Source of the DNA: Paracoccaceae bacterium
GTDB lineage: Bacteria; Pseudomonadota; Alphaproteobacteria; Rhodobacterales; Rhodobacteraceae
Length of the DNA: 39,706 nucleotides
NCBI GenBank assembly: GCA_026982575.1
Contig: JALSGU010000237.1
Coordinates: 1 to 39,706 of the forward strand
Direction of reading: 5' to 3'
The translations under genes and the position numbers were made by a program. Of this stretch, positions 17,044 to 26,081 are shown in pieces (position 1 is the first letter of the stretch; each line of letters starts with the position of its first letter). Below the pieces are notes generated by a model. The model was not told the origin of the DNA. It saw only the letters and a list, made by a program, of their open reading frames with translations, and did not search any database.

Positions 17044-17712
17044 CTATTGACGAAAAATCATTTCGTCGCGGCGAATAACAGTTTCGGTTAACTGTTCAAG
17101 ATAGCTCATGCCCAGAAGTGATGAATGCAAAGCGCGGCGCTGTGCAATCGCGCCTTCGACATTACGCACCATCACATCACCGATCTGGATAGATTCAAAA
17201 ACATAAGGTGCCACATAGGTGCGTCCGCCAGCGGTGGTAAGCGGTATGGAATAATCAAGGGTTTTGGGGTCAATTCCGATCCGCATTGCATCATCATAGC
17301 GCAGCAATACAATGGATGCGCCGGTATCTACCATCAGGCCAACGTCAACGCCTTCAATCTGGGCGATTGCCCTGAAATGGCCATCCCATGCACGGTCAAG
17401 CTGTGCTTCGGATGCGTTAATGGTGGCAAGGGCGGCAATTGGTGCAATCCGGGCAGGAGACGCAACTTGAATGGCCCCAAGAATGGTTACACCGGCAATA
17501 AGGGTTGTTGCGGCCACTGCTGCATTTGAAACAGCCGCACCATTTTGGGAGCGCTGCGCAAGCATCAATCCAAAAGCCGTGGCAAGCAATATTGAAATCA
17601 GAATATCCAGCCAGATAACCCCGCCGGGCAGGGTTGTTGCGGCGCTGATCGGCGCGCGCATGATCAAAAGGCCCGCACCATAAGCAAGCAATATCAAAGT
17701 CAAAAAGCGCAT
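17044..17712 (-). CDS. Membrane retropepsin-like aspartic protease (TIGR02281-type)
   Basis: This 222-residue protein has three hydrophobic segments in the first 85 residues (one near 1-20, then about 32-51 and 64-85) and a C-terminal retroviral-type aspartic protease domain. The active-site motif is LMVDTGASIVLL near residue 130, followed by the second strand region TAGGRTYVAPYVFESIQIGD and the final SLLGMSYLEQL, all typical of the TIGR02281 clan AA family in proteobacteria. A single DTG per chain means it would act as a dimer, and the domain probably faces the periplasm. The physiological substrate is unknown. Confidence 0.88.
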   Translation of the reverse strand: MRFLTLILLAYGAGLLIMRAPISAATTLPGGVIWLDILISILLATAFGLMLAQRSQNGAAVSNAAVAATTLIAGVTILGAIQVASPARIAPIAALATINASEAQLDRAWDGHFRAIAQIEGVDVGLMVDTGASIVLLRYDDAMRIGIDPKTLDYSIPLTTAGGRTYVAPYVFESIQIGDVMVRNVEGAIAQRRALHSSLLGMSYLEQLTETVIRRDEMIFRQ

Positions 17713-17798
17713 AGCTGTCCCTTTTCCATTCGGGACACCCTATCCCTTTTGAACATTTTTTTACAGACTAATTAAAGATATTTAACAAACTGTGACTA

Positions 17799-18044
17799 TT
17801 AAGACTCATGTCGCTGCTGTCTGGCTTTTCGGCCCCCGCGACGTTTCGGTTGCAAAAGTCCCGCACGCCCGGGCAAGGCATCTGCAATTTTGCTGCGCTG
17901 CTCTTTGGTCATTCCTGACCATTCGGCAATTTCCCGCCTTGTGCGGTTACAGCCAATACAAATCCCTGCATCCTCGTCCATAATGCAAATTTTCACACAA
18001 GGTGAATCGCTCTCCTTGCGTTGCCAAAGATCGTCCGTTTTCAC
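17799..18044 (-). CDS. DUF1289 domain protein
   Basis: The 81-residue protein carries the four-cysteine DUF1289 signature: SPCVKICIMDEDAGICIGCNR, followed by REIAEWSGMTKEQRSKI, with a basic C-terminal tail. The cysteines probably bind zinc or iron; the function is unknown. Its start overlaps the ruvX stop by four bases (ATGA), so it is the last gene of the ccmI-ruvX-DUF1289 operon. Confidence 0.9.
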   Translation of the reverse strand: MKTDDLWQRKESDSPCVKICIMDEDAGICIGCNRTRREIAEWSGMTKEQRSKIADALPGRAGLLQPKRRGGRKARQQRHES

Positions 18045-18517
18045 GGGTTTCGCCCCATATATCCAATGCGGTCCAGTACACCTTGCAGAATATAGGAAGC
18101 AGCGACATGGTCAATGACCTCGGCGCGACGTTTTCGGGATGTGTCTGCTTCCAGCAAGGCCCGTTCTGCGGCAACCGTAGAAAGCCGTTCATCCCAAAAT
18201 GTAATAGGCAATTGGCAAAGCGGTGCCAGATTGCGCGCAAAAGCCCGCGTAGATTGGCAGCGCGCCCCTTCGGACCCGTCCATATTCATCGGCAGGCCCA
18301 GAACAATGCCGCCAATGGCACGATCATTCAGGACTTTTATCAATGCCTCAGCGTCCTTGCCAAATTTTGTGCGGCGCAGGGTTTCATAGGGGGTTGCAAC
18401 GGTGCGCGATGTGTCCGATACGGCCAAACCGATGGTTTTGGTGCCAAGATCCAGCCCGATCAGGGCTGACTTTGGCCGGACAGCCCCGAGAAATGCGGCA
18501 ATATCATCGGTGATCAT
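18041..18517 (-). CDS. ruvX: Putative pre-16S rRNA nuclease / Holliday junction resolvase RuvX (YqgF)
   Basis: This 158-residue RNase H-like protein shows GLDLGTKTIGLAVSD (D23, metal ligand), VLGLPMNMDGSEG, the catalytic-glutamate motif FWDERLSTVAAERAL and the last acidic motif DHVAASYILQ. YqgF/RuvX proteins trim the 5' end of 16S rRNA precursors, and Holliday junction activity has also been proposed. The start is the ATG at 18517, which overlaps the ccmI stop by four bases. The open frame extends 49 codons further inside ccmI, but that part is a shadow of ccmI. Confidence 0.94.
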   Translation of the reverse strand: MITDDIAAFLGAVRPKSALIGLDLGTKTIGLAVSDTSRTVATPYETLRRTKFGKDAEALIKVLNDRAIGGIVLGLPMNMDGSEGARCQSTRAFARNLAPLCQLPITFWDERLSTVAAERALLEADTSRKRRAEVIDHVAASYILQGVLDRIGYMGRNP

Positions 18518-19779
18518 TCTGTAGCAACACCGGCTGAAACCGCAGCCGCGCGAATGATTTCCAAACCGTCGTCTTCTCTGAAAACCTCTTGGGCTTCGGC
18601 CCAGATGGCGGTGGCGCGGTCGGTTTCGTTCAGCACGCCATATGCACCGATCAATCTGGCCCATTCATCGGCAGAGCCACCATCAATGGCCAAACGGCTG
18701 GCAAGACCGGCCACCATATTGCGGATCATTTCCTGCTGTTCGTCTGCGGACATATCTCCCGCAGCCTCGATGTCTTGCAAGGACGGGCCGCGCGGCACAT
18801 CGGGGCGGGTAATTCCTGCTGCTTCGGCAATGGCGCCGATCTGGGCGCGGATCGATGGAATCCATGGTGCATCTTCTGGCCCTTCCTCCAGCAGCCCTGC
18901 CCATAGGCGATAGGCCTGTTCGGGATAGCCGTACTGGTTGGCGGTATAACCGGCAAAATACCGGCCGCGCGGGTTGCTGGCATCCAGAACCAGCGCTTTT
19001 TCCAAGGCTCTGAATGCTTCGGGGGAAACATATCCGCCGGCCGCGTTGATCATTAATTCTGCATGGGCAATATGATCGGCGGCAGTGGCGTCATCGCCCA
19101 AAAGCGCGATAACCGTATCCTGTGCCTGTCGCGCTTCGATAAAACGTTGCAGGCTGGCCAGATTTCGCGCCAGCATCTGATGGCCAACCAAATCGTCAGG
19201 GCGGTCAAGCAGCGCTTGTTTGAGCTGGTTTACCAAGTCGTTTTGTTCATCATTAACGGTGTTGATGCCGGGAAAGCTGCCCTCGGCCATTCCGGCTCGA
19301 CGTTCCTCGGAAATGGCTTCTGCTTCGGCTTGGGACGGGCGGTCGGCATCCAGCGCTTCGCGGTCTTCACGCATTTTGGCTTGTAGGGCGACGTTATCGG
19401 CTAACGGAAAATCCCTTGCGCCCGGGGTGCCTATGGATTGATAGGTGGCAAACCCGCCAATAACAATAACGCCGATAATACCAAGACCGGCGATCTGCGT
19501 TATCCATTGCGGCGCATTTTTGGTTGCGGTCTCGACCTGTTCGGCATCGGCTGCGGCCAATAAACGTCTGGAGATTTCGGCACGGCTGCGCTGGGCCTCG
19601 GTTTCGGTCAAAATCCCTTTGTTCAGGTCCGAATCAACCTCGATCAACTGGTCGCGAAATACCTGCATATCATAGCTGGCGCGCCGCTGCCCGGCAGAAT
19701 TGTTGCTGCGCAGCATCGGGATAAGCGCCCAGCCCAGTAAAACAAGCGTTAACGCCGCCATCGAAACCCAAAACATCAT
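18514..19779 (-). CDS. ccmI: Cytochrome c-type biogenesis protein CcmI
   Basis: CcmI holds apocytochrome c for the heme lyase complex CcmFHI. The 421-residue protein has the typical layout. There is a first membrane helix (about 2-23) and a cytoplasmic loop with a leucine-zipper-like region, FRDQLIEVDSDLNKG followed by SRAEISRRLL. A second helix lies at about 91-113 (IAGLGIIGVIVIGGFATY). A periplasmic part has TPR-like repeats such as LVGHQMLARNLASLQRFIEA and ALEKALVLDASNPRGRYF. No other ccm genes are in the window. It leads the operon with ruvX and is divergent from soxB, 182 bp apart. Confidence 0.93.
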   Translation of the reverse strand: MMFWVSMAALTLVLLGWALIPMLRSNNSAGQRRASYDMQVFRDQLIEVDSDLNKGILTETEAQRSRAEISRRLLAAADAEQVETATKNAPQWITQIAGLGIIGVIVIGGFATYQSIGTPGARDFPLADNVALQAKMREDREALDADRPSQAEAEAISEERRAGMAEGSFPGINTVNDEQNDLVNQLKQALLDRPDDLVGHQMLARNLASLQRFIEARQAQDTVIALLGDDATAADHIAHAELMINAAGGYVSPEAFRALEKALVLDASNPRGRYFAGYTANQYGYPEQAYRLWAGLLEEGPEDAPWIPSIRAQIGAIAEAAGITRPDVPRGPSLQDIEAAGDMSADEQQEMIRNMVAGLASRLAIDGGSADEWARLIGAYGVLNETDRATAIWAEAQEVFREDDGLEIIRAAAVSAGVATE

Positions 19780-19961
19780 ATTTAACCAATCCTCGTTTTT
19801 TGCGCAGATTACGCGCTAGTTACCCCAAGCCGCAATGGGCGATTTTGATGCAGTCAAAGCTGCCAAAATTATGTCGCTTATCCCGCATGAATCGCCGGAT
19901 CGAAGCTTTGATATATCACTTGAAATGCCGTATCACACATAACATAGCCGTGAGAGTGCCC

Positions 19962-21209
19962 ATGAAACGATATTCCGCCTTTGCCATTGCAAAACAAGCC
20001 TGCCAACAGCATTCCGGTTGGGAAAAGGCGTGGCGTTCGCCTGTGGCAAAGTCCGAATATGACGTGGTGATTGTTGGTGCAGGCGGGCACGGGTTGGCAA
20101 CAGCGTATTATCTGGCCAGAAATTTTGGCATAACCAATGTGGCGGTGATTGAAAAAGGCTGGCTGGGGGGCGGTAATACGGGGCGCAACACCACGATTAT
20201 CCGGTCCAATTATCTGCAAGACGAAAGTGCCGCCATATACGAAAAAGCGCGGGGGTTATATGAAACCCTGTCGCAGGATCTGAATTACAATATTATGTTC
20301 AGCCCGCGGGGCGTGATGATGCTGGCCCAGACCGAACATGAATTGCGCGGGTTCAAACGCACCGCCCATGCCAATGCCATTCAGGGTGTAAAAACAAAAA
20401 TGCTGACCCCGCATCAGGTTAAGAAAAAAGTGCCGATCATGGAAATCAACGGCCCGCGATACCCTGTGCTGGGGGCGTTGTGGCAGGCGCGGGGCGGCAC
20501 GGCGCGCCATGACGCGGTGGCGTGGGGCTATGCAAGGGCGGCCTCGGATATGGGGGTTGATATTATTCAACAAACCGAGGTGACGGGCATTGATCAGGCG
20601 CATGGTGTTATAACCGGTGTGCAAACCTCGCGCGGGGCAGTGAAATGTAAAAAGCTGGCGATCGTGGTCGCGGGGCATTCGGGCCTGTTGGCGGAAATGG
20701 CCGGTTTCAGGCTGCCCATAGAATCCGTATCCCTGCAAGCCATGGTCACCGAGCCGGTCAAGCCCTGTCTGGATGTGGTGGTGATGGCCAATACCGTGCA
20801 TGGGTATATGTCGCAATCCGACAAAGGTGAACTGGTTATCGGGGGTGGTGCAGACGGGTATAACAATTATACCCAGCGCGGCAGTTTTCACCATATCGAG
20901 GAAACGGTTCGCGCGCTTGTTGAAACGTTTCCGATCATTTCACGTCTGAAAATGCTGCGCCAATGGGGCGGGATTGTTGACATGACCGGTGACCGGTCCC
21001 CCATTATTGGTAAAACACCGTTGGAGGGATGTTTTATAAATTGCGGTTGGGGAACCGGTGGTTTCAAGTCTATTCCCGGGTCGGGCTGGGCTATGGCCGA
21101 AACCGTGGCCAAAGGCATTCCGGGGGATCTTGCCGCGCCATTTGGCATGGACCGTTTTGCTGATGGCCGCTTTGTTGATGAAAGCGTGGCGGCCGGGGTG
21201 GCGCATTAG
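19962..21209 (+). CDS. soxB: Sarcosine oxidase subunit beta
   Basis: This subunit carries the substrate-oxidising flavin site of heterotetrameric sarcosine oxidase, which demethylates sarcosine to glycine with folate as C1 acceptor. The 415-residue protein has the Rossmann motif VVIVGAGGHGLATAYYLA (glycines about 39-44) and the near-invariant EKGWLGGGNTGRNTTIIRSNYL region. RGGTARHDAVAWGYARAA contains H183, which aligns with the histidine that binds FMN covalently in known enzymes. The start is ATG 19962 (MKRYSAFAIAKQ); 54 codons of open frame upstream lack similarity. Unusually, soxD does not follow directly: about 1 kb with two membrane-protein genes intervenes. Confidence 0.95.
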   Translation: MKRYSAFAIAKQACQQHSGWEKAWRSPVAKSEYDVVIVGAGGHGLATAYYLARNFGITNVAVIEKGWLGGGNTGRNTTIIRSNYLQDESAAIYEKARGLYETLSQDLNYNIMFSPRGVMMLAQTEHELRGFKRTAHANAIQGVKTKMLTPHQVKKKVPIMEINGPRYPVLGALWQARGGTARHDAVAWGYARAASDMGVDIIQQTEVTGIDQAHGVITGVQTSRGAVKCKKLAIVVAGHSGLLAEMAGFRLPIESVSLQAMVTEPVKPCLDVVVMANTVHGYMSQSDKGELVIGGGADGYNNYTQRGSFHHIEETVRALVETFPIISRLKMLRQWGGIVDMTGDRSPIIGKTPLEGCFINCGWGTGGFKSIPGSGWAMAETVAKGIPGDLAAPFGMDRFADGRFVDESVAAGVAH

Positions 21210-21238
21210 TGCACATTTTTGCCACAATTCGCCTTATT

Positions 21239-21466
21239 TCAGATGTCAAAACGCTGGCGTGTGGCAATCTGGTTGCGCAGCTTTATCTGCCGCGCCCGGA
21301 TCAGGAAGATCATTATAGCCATAAGGATTCCATAAAAAACCCAATGGACCAGTTCGTTATTCATTTCGCGACCGGTGATGGTATAGCCGATTTTAGCAAT
21401 AAGGGATTGTGTTACATCGCTAAATCCAGCCCAATAAAACAACAAGGCATCAATAAACTCACTCAT
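21239..21466 (-). CDS. Small single-span membrane protein inside the sox locus
   Basis: This 75-residue protein has a hydrophobic helix at about 40-57 (VHWVFYGILMAIMIFLIRA) followed by a basic tail, which suggests an N-out, C-in anchor. The N-terminal part SEFIDALLFYWAGFSDVTQ is amphipathic. A clean AGGAG ribosome site lies eight bases before the ATG, which supports a real gene despite its size. It is encoded opposite to the sarcosine oxidase genes, with its stop 29 bp from the soxB stop. I do not recognise a family. Confidence 0.65.
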   Translation of the reverse strand: MSEFIDALLFYWAGFSDVTQSLIAKIGYTITGREMNNELVHWVFYGILMAIMIFLIRARQIKLRNQIATRQRFDI

Positions 21467-21750
21467 TGTCTTGCTCCTGTATTTGTTGCAACTGTCAGGT
21501 TATTTAATCTCTACTGGGATACCATAAATAAGCATTTGGTTGCAAATTTTACGCAATTCATTTGGTTAATGGATTTTCAGCAAAAATGGATGGATATTTT
21601 GTTGCAGCTAAGGCATTCAAGAGACACAATAAATTCAGGGTTAAGGCCGCTTCTGGCGAGGCTATGTGTAAGGCAATTAATCTTTAGCGCCATCCAAATG
21701 TGGCAAAAACCCGCCGAAAGTATGGCGAAAATCAGGCAAGAGGGGCCGCT
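21467..21750. other. Gene-free stretch between two divergent membrane-protein genes
   Basis: This AT-rich interval of 284 bp lies between the starts of two divergent small membrane-protein genes and must contain their promoters, including the one that drives the soxDAG transcript. I see no strong hairpin, tRNA-like fold or clear operator palindrome. Confidence 0.4.
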
Positions 21751-22203
21751 ATGTTGAAAAACCTGCCACTTGGCAAACGTCGAATCACTTTGGCTGCATT
21801 GTTTGCATGGGCAGCAGGGACCGTTTGGGCTTTTGTTGCGCAACACCCCGAGTTTTTTGCGGCTATGGGGTCTTTTTCACTGTGCATCAGTTTTAGCCTG
21901 TTCTTGACGGACCGCTATATAGGTCAAGAAGCCAGGCGCCATTGGGATTCACAGATATTGACCCAAACCCGCATGATTTGGCGCTATTTCCAGAATATCG
22001 AGCAAAACAAAGAATATAACGACCCGACCCCGCAAAATAAATTGCGCGACCAGATCACCACCAATTTTGAGGATTTGCTGGCCGCCAAGGCGCAGGAACG
22101 TGGATTTGAAAAATTCAGAACCGAACTGTTTTTCACCATCACCGGCACCCTGCAATGGGGGTTCGGGGCCATCTTGATTAGATTTATCATTGGAGAGGGA
22201 TAA
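21751..22203 (+). CDS. Three-helix membrane protein coupled to soxD
   Basis: This 150-residue protein has two adjacent N-terminal helices (about 13-31 and 35-52), a soluble helical segment of about 65 residues rich in Gln, Asn and charged residues (QILTQTRMIWRYFQNIEQ), and a C-terminal helix (ELFFTITGTLQWGFGAILI). The ATG at 21751 follows AGAGGGG at good spacing; a start at 21700 would add 17 residues. The stop lies three bases before the soxD ATG, so translation is probably coupled with soxDAG. I recognise no family. A role in sarcosine metabolism is possible, but only position argues for it. Confidence 0.75.
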   Translation: MLKNLPLGKRRITLAALFAWAAGTVWAFVAQHPEFFAAMGSFSLCISFSLFLTDRYIGQEARRHWDSQILTQTRMIWRYFQNIEQNKEYNDPTPQNKLRDQITTNFEDLLAAKAQERGFEKFRTELFFTITGTLQWGFGAILIRFIIGEG

Positions 22204-22206
22204 GAA

Positions 22207-22530
22207 ATGCTGCTCCTTACCTGTCCGTATTGTGGCGTAACCGCCGAAGAAACTGAATTCCACGGTGGTGGAGAGGCCCATATAAAACGGTTTGCTGGTG
22301 GCTCGGATGACGCAGAATTCACCGGTTATCTGTTTGAAAAGAAAAACCCGCGCGGTGTGGTTTTTGAACGCTGGCGGCATGTTTATGGCTGTGGAAAATG
22401 GTTCCACGCAGCGCGCTGTTCCGCAACGCTGGAAATTTTCGGAACCTATAGCGCCCAAACCGTTAAGCCGTCCGAGGCCGTCATAAGCGTCATTCAGGCC
22501 AGGCGCCCCGATTGGCAGGTAAAACCATGA
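22207..22530 (+). CDS. soxD: Sarcosine oxidase subunit delta
   Basis: This 107-residue zinc-binding subunit of heterotetrameric sarcosine oxidase has its ligands in place: C6 and C9 in LLTCPYCGV, then H58 and C62 in WRHVYGCGKWFHAAR, matching the known Cys-Cys-His-Cys site. Typical SoxD phrases are GYLFEKKNPRGVVFERW and CGKWFHAARCSATLEI. The start is supported by GAGAGGGATAAG upstream. The stop overlaps the soxA start by four bases (ATGA), and the preceding membrane-protein gene ends three bases upstream. Confidence 0.95.
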   Translation: MLLLTCPYCGVTAEETEFHGGGEAHIKRFAGGSDDAEFTGYLFEKKNPRGVVFERWRHVYGCGKWFHAARCSATLEIFGTYSAQTVKPSEAVISVIQARRPDWQVKP

Positions 22531-25490
22531 GCCATCGCATAAAAAAATCCGGCATTCTGATTGATCGCACTAAGCCCAAAAACTTTACCTTTAACGGGAA
22601 AAAATTCAGGGGTTTCCAAGGGGATACATTGGCCTCGGCCTTGCTGGCAAACGGGCAGGTCTTGATGGGGCGTTCATTCAAATACCATCGTCCGCGCGGG
22701 GTGGTTGCATCCGGCGCCGAAGAACCAAACGCCCTGATGAATATGGGGCAAGGCGCCAGGTTTGAGCCAAACCAGCGCGCCACCACCACTGAATTGTTTG
22801 ACGGGCTGGTGGCCAGATCTCAAAACCACTGGCCGAGCCTTGAATTTGACATCGGCGCCATCAACAACCGGTTGCCAAAATTTTTTCCGGCCGGATTTTA
22901 TTACAAAACATTTATGTACCCGCGCTGGGCATGGAAACATCTGTTTGAACCGATTATTCGCAAATCTGCCGGTCTAGGCACTGCACCGCAACAGCCCGAT
23001 GCAGACCGGTATGAATATTTTTATGCCTATGTCGATGTGCTGATAATCGGCGGCGGTTCAGCAGGATTGACCGCTGCAATAGAGGCCGGAAAAACCGGCG
23101 CAAAGGTTTTGTTGGTTGAGCAGACACCCCATCTTGGCGGCCGTGCGCCGGTTGATGGTTTTGGCATTGATGCACAGCTTAATACATTGAAAAACATGAA
23201 AAATGTAATCATTCGCACCCGAACTATGGGTGCGGGAGTCTATGACCATGGCTATGCTTTGGCGTATGAACGCATCACCGATCATGCGCCAAATTCAGAC
23301 CAGCCCCGCCACCGGTTATGGCGTATTCGTGCAAAGCGGATTGTCACAGCTACGGGTGCGATTGAACGCACGTTGAATTTTTCCGGCAATGATATTCCGG
23401 GGGTTATGCTGGCATCAGCGGTGCGGGATTATGTGTCGCTTTGGGGGGTTAGCCCGGGGAAATCCACGGTGATAGTTACCAATAATGACGATGCGTATCG
23501 CACAGCCATCACCTTGTTTAATTCCGGCCAAACCGTTGCGGCAATTCTTGATGCGCGCCCAATGGGCGGCGGCGCGCTTGCCAATCAAGCCCGTGATCTT
23601 GGCATTCGGATATTGAACGGCAAGGCCATCAAAAAAGTTACGGGGCATAAAACCGTCGCCAGTGTGGTTATCTGCGATCAATCTGATGAAACCAGCGATA
23701 CGGAAACAATTATCTGCGATTGCGTGGCCATGTCTGGAGGTTGGTCGCCGGTGGTGCATCTTTGGTCCCATTGTGGTGGTAAGCTGAATTGGGATGCGAA
23801 AAATGCCATGTTTTCGCCCGACCCAAACCGGCCACCGACTGGCCATGACGGTCAGGGCTTTGTGATAAGCGCAGGCGCTGCGGCTGGCGCACTTGGCCAT
23901 GATGCCGGCATTCAAAATGCGGTGTCAGCAGGGCGTCAAGCGGCTGTTGAGGCTGGGTTTTCCGCCAGTAAAACGATCGCGTCTATTGCCGCCTCAACAC
24001 CTGAATCCCCGATGCTGGCCGTCTGGTCGATGCCTCAAAATGCGTCTTATGCATTGCGCTTAAAAACATGGCTGGATTTCCAGAATGATGTCAAAGTTTC
24101 CGATGTGCAACTGGCAGCCCGAGAGGGCTATGAAAGCGTTGAACACACCAAGCGCTATACCACCCTTGGCATGGCAACTGACCAAGGTAAATTAAGCAAT
24201 ATCAATGGTCTGGCTGTGTTAGCTGATAGTTTGAATGCAGAAATACCTGCGGTCGGCACCACCACATTTCGCCCACCCTATACGCCAATTTCCATTGGTT
24301 CCATCGCAGGCGAGGCGCGCGGCGCGTTGTTCAAACCCACCCGCAAATCGCCAATCGATGCATGGCAAGATGCTAATCATGCCGTCTGGGAACCGGTCGC
24401 GGATTGGCGTCGCCCTTATGCTTATCGGCAATCCGGTGAAACCACGCAACAAGCAGTCACCCGTGAAATCAACGCCACCCGAAACAGCCTTGGCTTGCTG
24501 GATGCATCCACGCTTGGCAAAATTCTGGTCAAAGGGCCGGATGCGGGCAATTTTCTGGATCTGGTCTATACCAATATGATGTCGACCCTGAAACAGGGGC
24601 GGTGTCGGTATGGGTTAATGTGCAATGAAAACGGGTTCCTGTTTGATGACGGGGTGGTAGTGCGCACCGGCGAACAGGAATTCCTGTGCCATACCACATC
24701 TGGCGGGTCGGACCGTGTCCATGCATGGATGGAGGAATGGCTGCAAACCGAATGGTGGGATTTACAGGTTTTTACCGCCAACATCACCGAACAATTTGCC
24801 CAGATTGCCGTGGTTGGTCCCAATGCCCGTAAGGTGCTGGAAAAGTTAGGCGGGCTGGATGTCAGCAACGAGACCCTGCCGTTTATGGGCTATACCGAGG
24901 GCAGGTTGGCTGGCATCTGGGCGCGCCCCTATCGGATTTCATTTTCCGGAGAGCTGTCTTTTGAAATTGCCATGCCTGCCAATCAGGGGCAGGAAATGTG
25001 GGATAAGCTGTTGGAGGCAGGCGCAGAATTCAACATCACGCCTTATGGCACCGAGGCTTTGCATGTGATGCGTGCCGAAAAAGGTTTTATTATGATCGGC
25101 GATGAAACGGACGGCACGGTTATTCCGCAAGACTTGAATCTTGGCTGGGCAGTTTCAAAGAAAAAGACCGATTTCCTGGGCAAACGTGCACAGCAACGCA
25201 GCCATATGGTGGACCCAAACCGCAAACAACTGGTGGGGCTTTATACATTAAACCCCGATTATGTGCTGCCCGATTGCGCCCATGCGGTGGAAAATGGTAA
25301 AATTATCGGTCATGTCAGCTCCAGCTATTTTTCACCCACGCTTAATTGCTCAATTGCCATGGCGCTGATAACTGGTGGCGCCGGGCGCATGGGCAAGGTT
25401 CTGGATTTTGTGATTGATGGCAAAACAGTGCAAGCCAAAGTGGTTGATCCGGTTTTTTACGACAAAGAAGGAGCACGCCAGAATGTCTGA
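22527..25490 (+). CDS. soxA: Sarcosine oxidase subunit alpha
   Basis: This 987-residue subunit combines an N-terminal ferredoxin-like region (FRGFQGDTLASALLANG, GRSFKYHRPRGVV) and an NAD(P)-binding Rossmann part with VLIIGGGSAGLTAAIEAG (about 171-188). It also has a C-terminal aminomethyltransferase/GcvT-like domain from about residue 620 that binds tetrahydrofolate (WEPVADWRRP, GLLDASTLGKILVKGPDAG, TEALHVMRAEKGFIMIGDETDGT). Length and order match the family. It takes the methyl group released from sarcosine to 5,10-methylene-THF. The start overlaps soxD by four bases and the end overlaps soxG by eight bases. Confidence 0.96.
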   Translation: MSHRIKKSGILIDRTKPKNFTFNGKKFRGFQGDTLASALLANGQVLMGRSFKYHRPRGVVASGAEEPNALMNMGQGARFEPNQRATTTELFDGLVARSQNHWPSLEFDIGAINNRLPKFFPAGFYYKTFMYPRWAWKHLFEPIIRKSAGLGTAPQQPDADRYEYFYAYVDVLIIGGGSAGLTAAIEAGKTGAKVLLVEQTPHLGGRAPVDGFGIDAQLNTLKNMKNVIIRTRTMGAGVYDHGYALAYERITDHAPNSDQPRHRLWRIRAKRIVTATGAIERTLNFSGNDIPGVMLASAVRDYVSLWGVSPGKSTVIVTNNDDAYRTAITLFNSGQTVAAILDARPMGGGALANQARDLGIRILNGKAIKKVTGHKTVASVVICDQSDETSDTETIICDCVAMSGGWSPVVHLWSHCGGKLNWDAKNAMFSPDPNRPPTGHDGQGFVISAGAAAGALGHDAGIQNAVSAGRQAAVEAGFSASKTIASIAASTPESPMLAVWSMPQNASYALRLKTWLDFQNDVKVSDVQLAAREGYESVEHTKRYTTLGMATDQGKLSNINGLAVLADSLNAEIPAVGTTTFRPPYTPISIGSIAGEARGALFKPTRKSPIDAWQDANHAVWEPVADWRRPYAYRQSGETTQQAVTREINATRNSLGLLDASTLGKILVKGPDAGNFLDLVYTNMMSTLKQGRCRYGLMCNENGFLFDDGVVVRTGEQEFLCHTTSGGSDRVHAWMEEWLQTEWWDLQVFTANITEQFAQIAVVGPNARKVLEKLGGLDVSNETLPFMGYTEGRLAGIWARPYRISFSGELSFEIAMPANQGQEMWDKLLEAGAEFNITPYGTEALHVMRAEKGFIMIGDETDGTVIPQDLNLGWAVSKKKTDFLGKRAQQRSHMVDPNRKQLVGLYTLNPDYVLPDCAHAVENGKIIGHVSSSYFSPTLNCSIAMALITGGAGRMGKVLDFVIDGKTVQAKVVDPVFYDKEGARQNV

Positions 25491-26034
25491 ATTCAAACGT
25501 AAATCAACGGACGGGGAAATTGAAATTTCACAGCCGGATTTCACCGGAATGGTAACCTTGCGCGCTGATCTGGCAAATTCTGAAACCATCATCAATATCG
25601 AACGGATTATCGGTCTGAAGCTGCCCGAGAAGCGCAAACTTATTGGGGATTTAAGCCATGGAATGGCATGGATGTCGCCTGATGAACTGCTGGTTTTTTG
25701 CGCTGATCCTGCGGCGATGGCCGCCCAGTTGAACGCAGGGCTTTCCGGTGCTTTTCTGGTGGCGGATGTCAGCCATGCCCGCGCGGTTTTCTTGCTGCAA
25801 GGCGATGGCGTGCGCGAAGTTCTGGCCAAAGGTGCGCCGGTTGATCTGTCGCCTGAGGTTTTTTTGCCGGACGATTTTCGCCGCACCCGCATGGGGCAGG
25901 TCGCTGTGGCGTTTTGGATGTCGGGGCAATCGCCGGATAGTTTTGGATTGATCTGTTTTGCCTCGGTGCAGGAATTTATGTTTGACTGGCTGGTGACCGC
26001 CAGTAAAAAAGGGTCTTTGCCGCATTATCTGTAA
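25483..26034 (+). CDS. soxG: Sarcosine oxidase subunit gamma
   Basis: This 183-residue gamma subunit is structurally similar to a short GcvT fragment and packs on the alpha subunit. Family phrases are MVTLRADLANSE, LMAWMSPDELL-like GMAWMSPDELLVFC, LVADVSHARAVFLLQGDGVREVLAKGAPVDL and TRMGQVAVAFW near the C-terminus. It begins eight bases before the soxA stop, closing the soxDAG run. No folate genes (purU, glyA, folD), which often accompany sox clusters, follow; a glycosyltransferase gene comes next. Confidence 0.92.
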   Translation: MSEFKRKSTDGEIEISQPDFTGMVTLRADLANSETIINIERIIGLKLPEKRKLIGDLSHGMAWMSPDELLVFCADPAAMAAQLNAGLSGAFLVADVSHARAVFLLQGDGVREVLAKGAPVDLSPEVFLPDDFRRTRMGQVAVAFWMSGQSPDSFGLICFASVQEFMFDWLVTASKKGSLPHYL

Positions 26035-26081
26035 GCAATTTGGCAGGGTGACAAAGGCGGCTTGCATTGGTAACCTGTTGA

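Noticed and set aside
19800-19961. 54-codon upstream extension of soxB
   Set aside because: SoxB similarity starts at MKRYSAF (19962), and the upstream part occupies the divergent promoter region.
20256-20894. 212-codon minus-strand frame inside soxB
   Set aside because: It is antisense to the conserved soxB core; the composition is typical of a mirrored reading frame.
23415-23915. 166-codon minus-strand frame inside soxA
   Set aside because: It is antisense to soxA, rich in histidine, arginine and proline as shadow frames are, with no ribosome site or family match.
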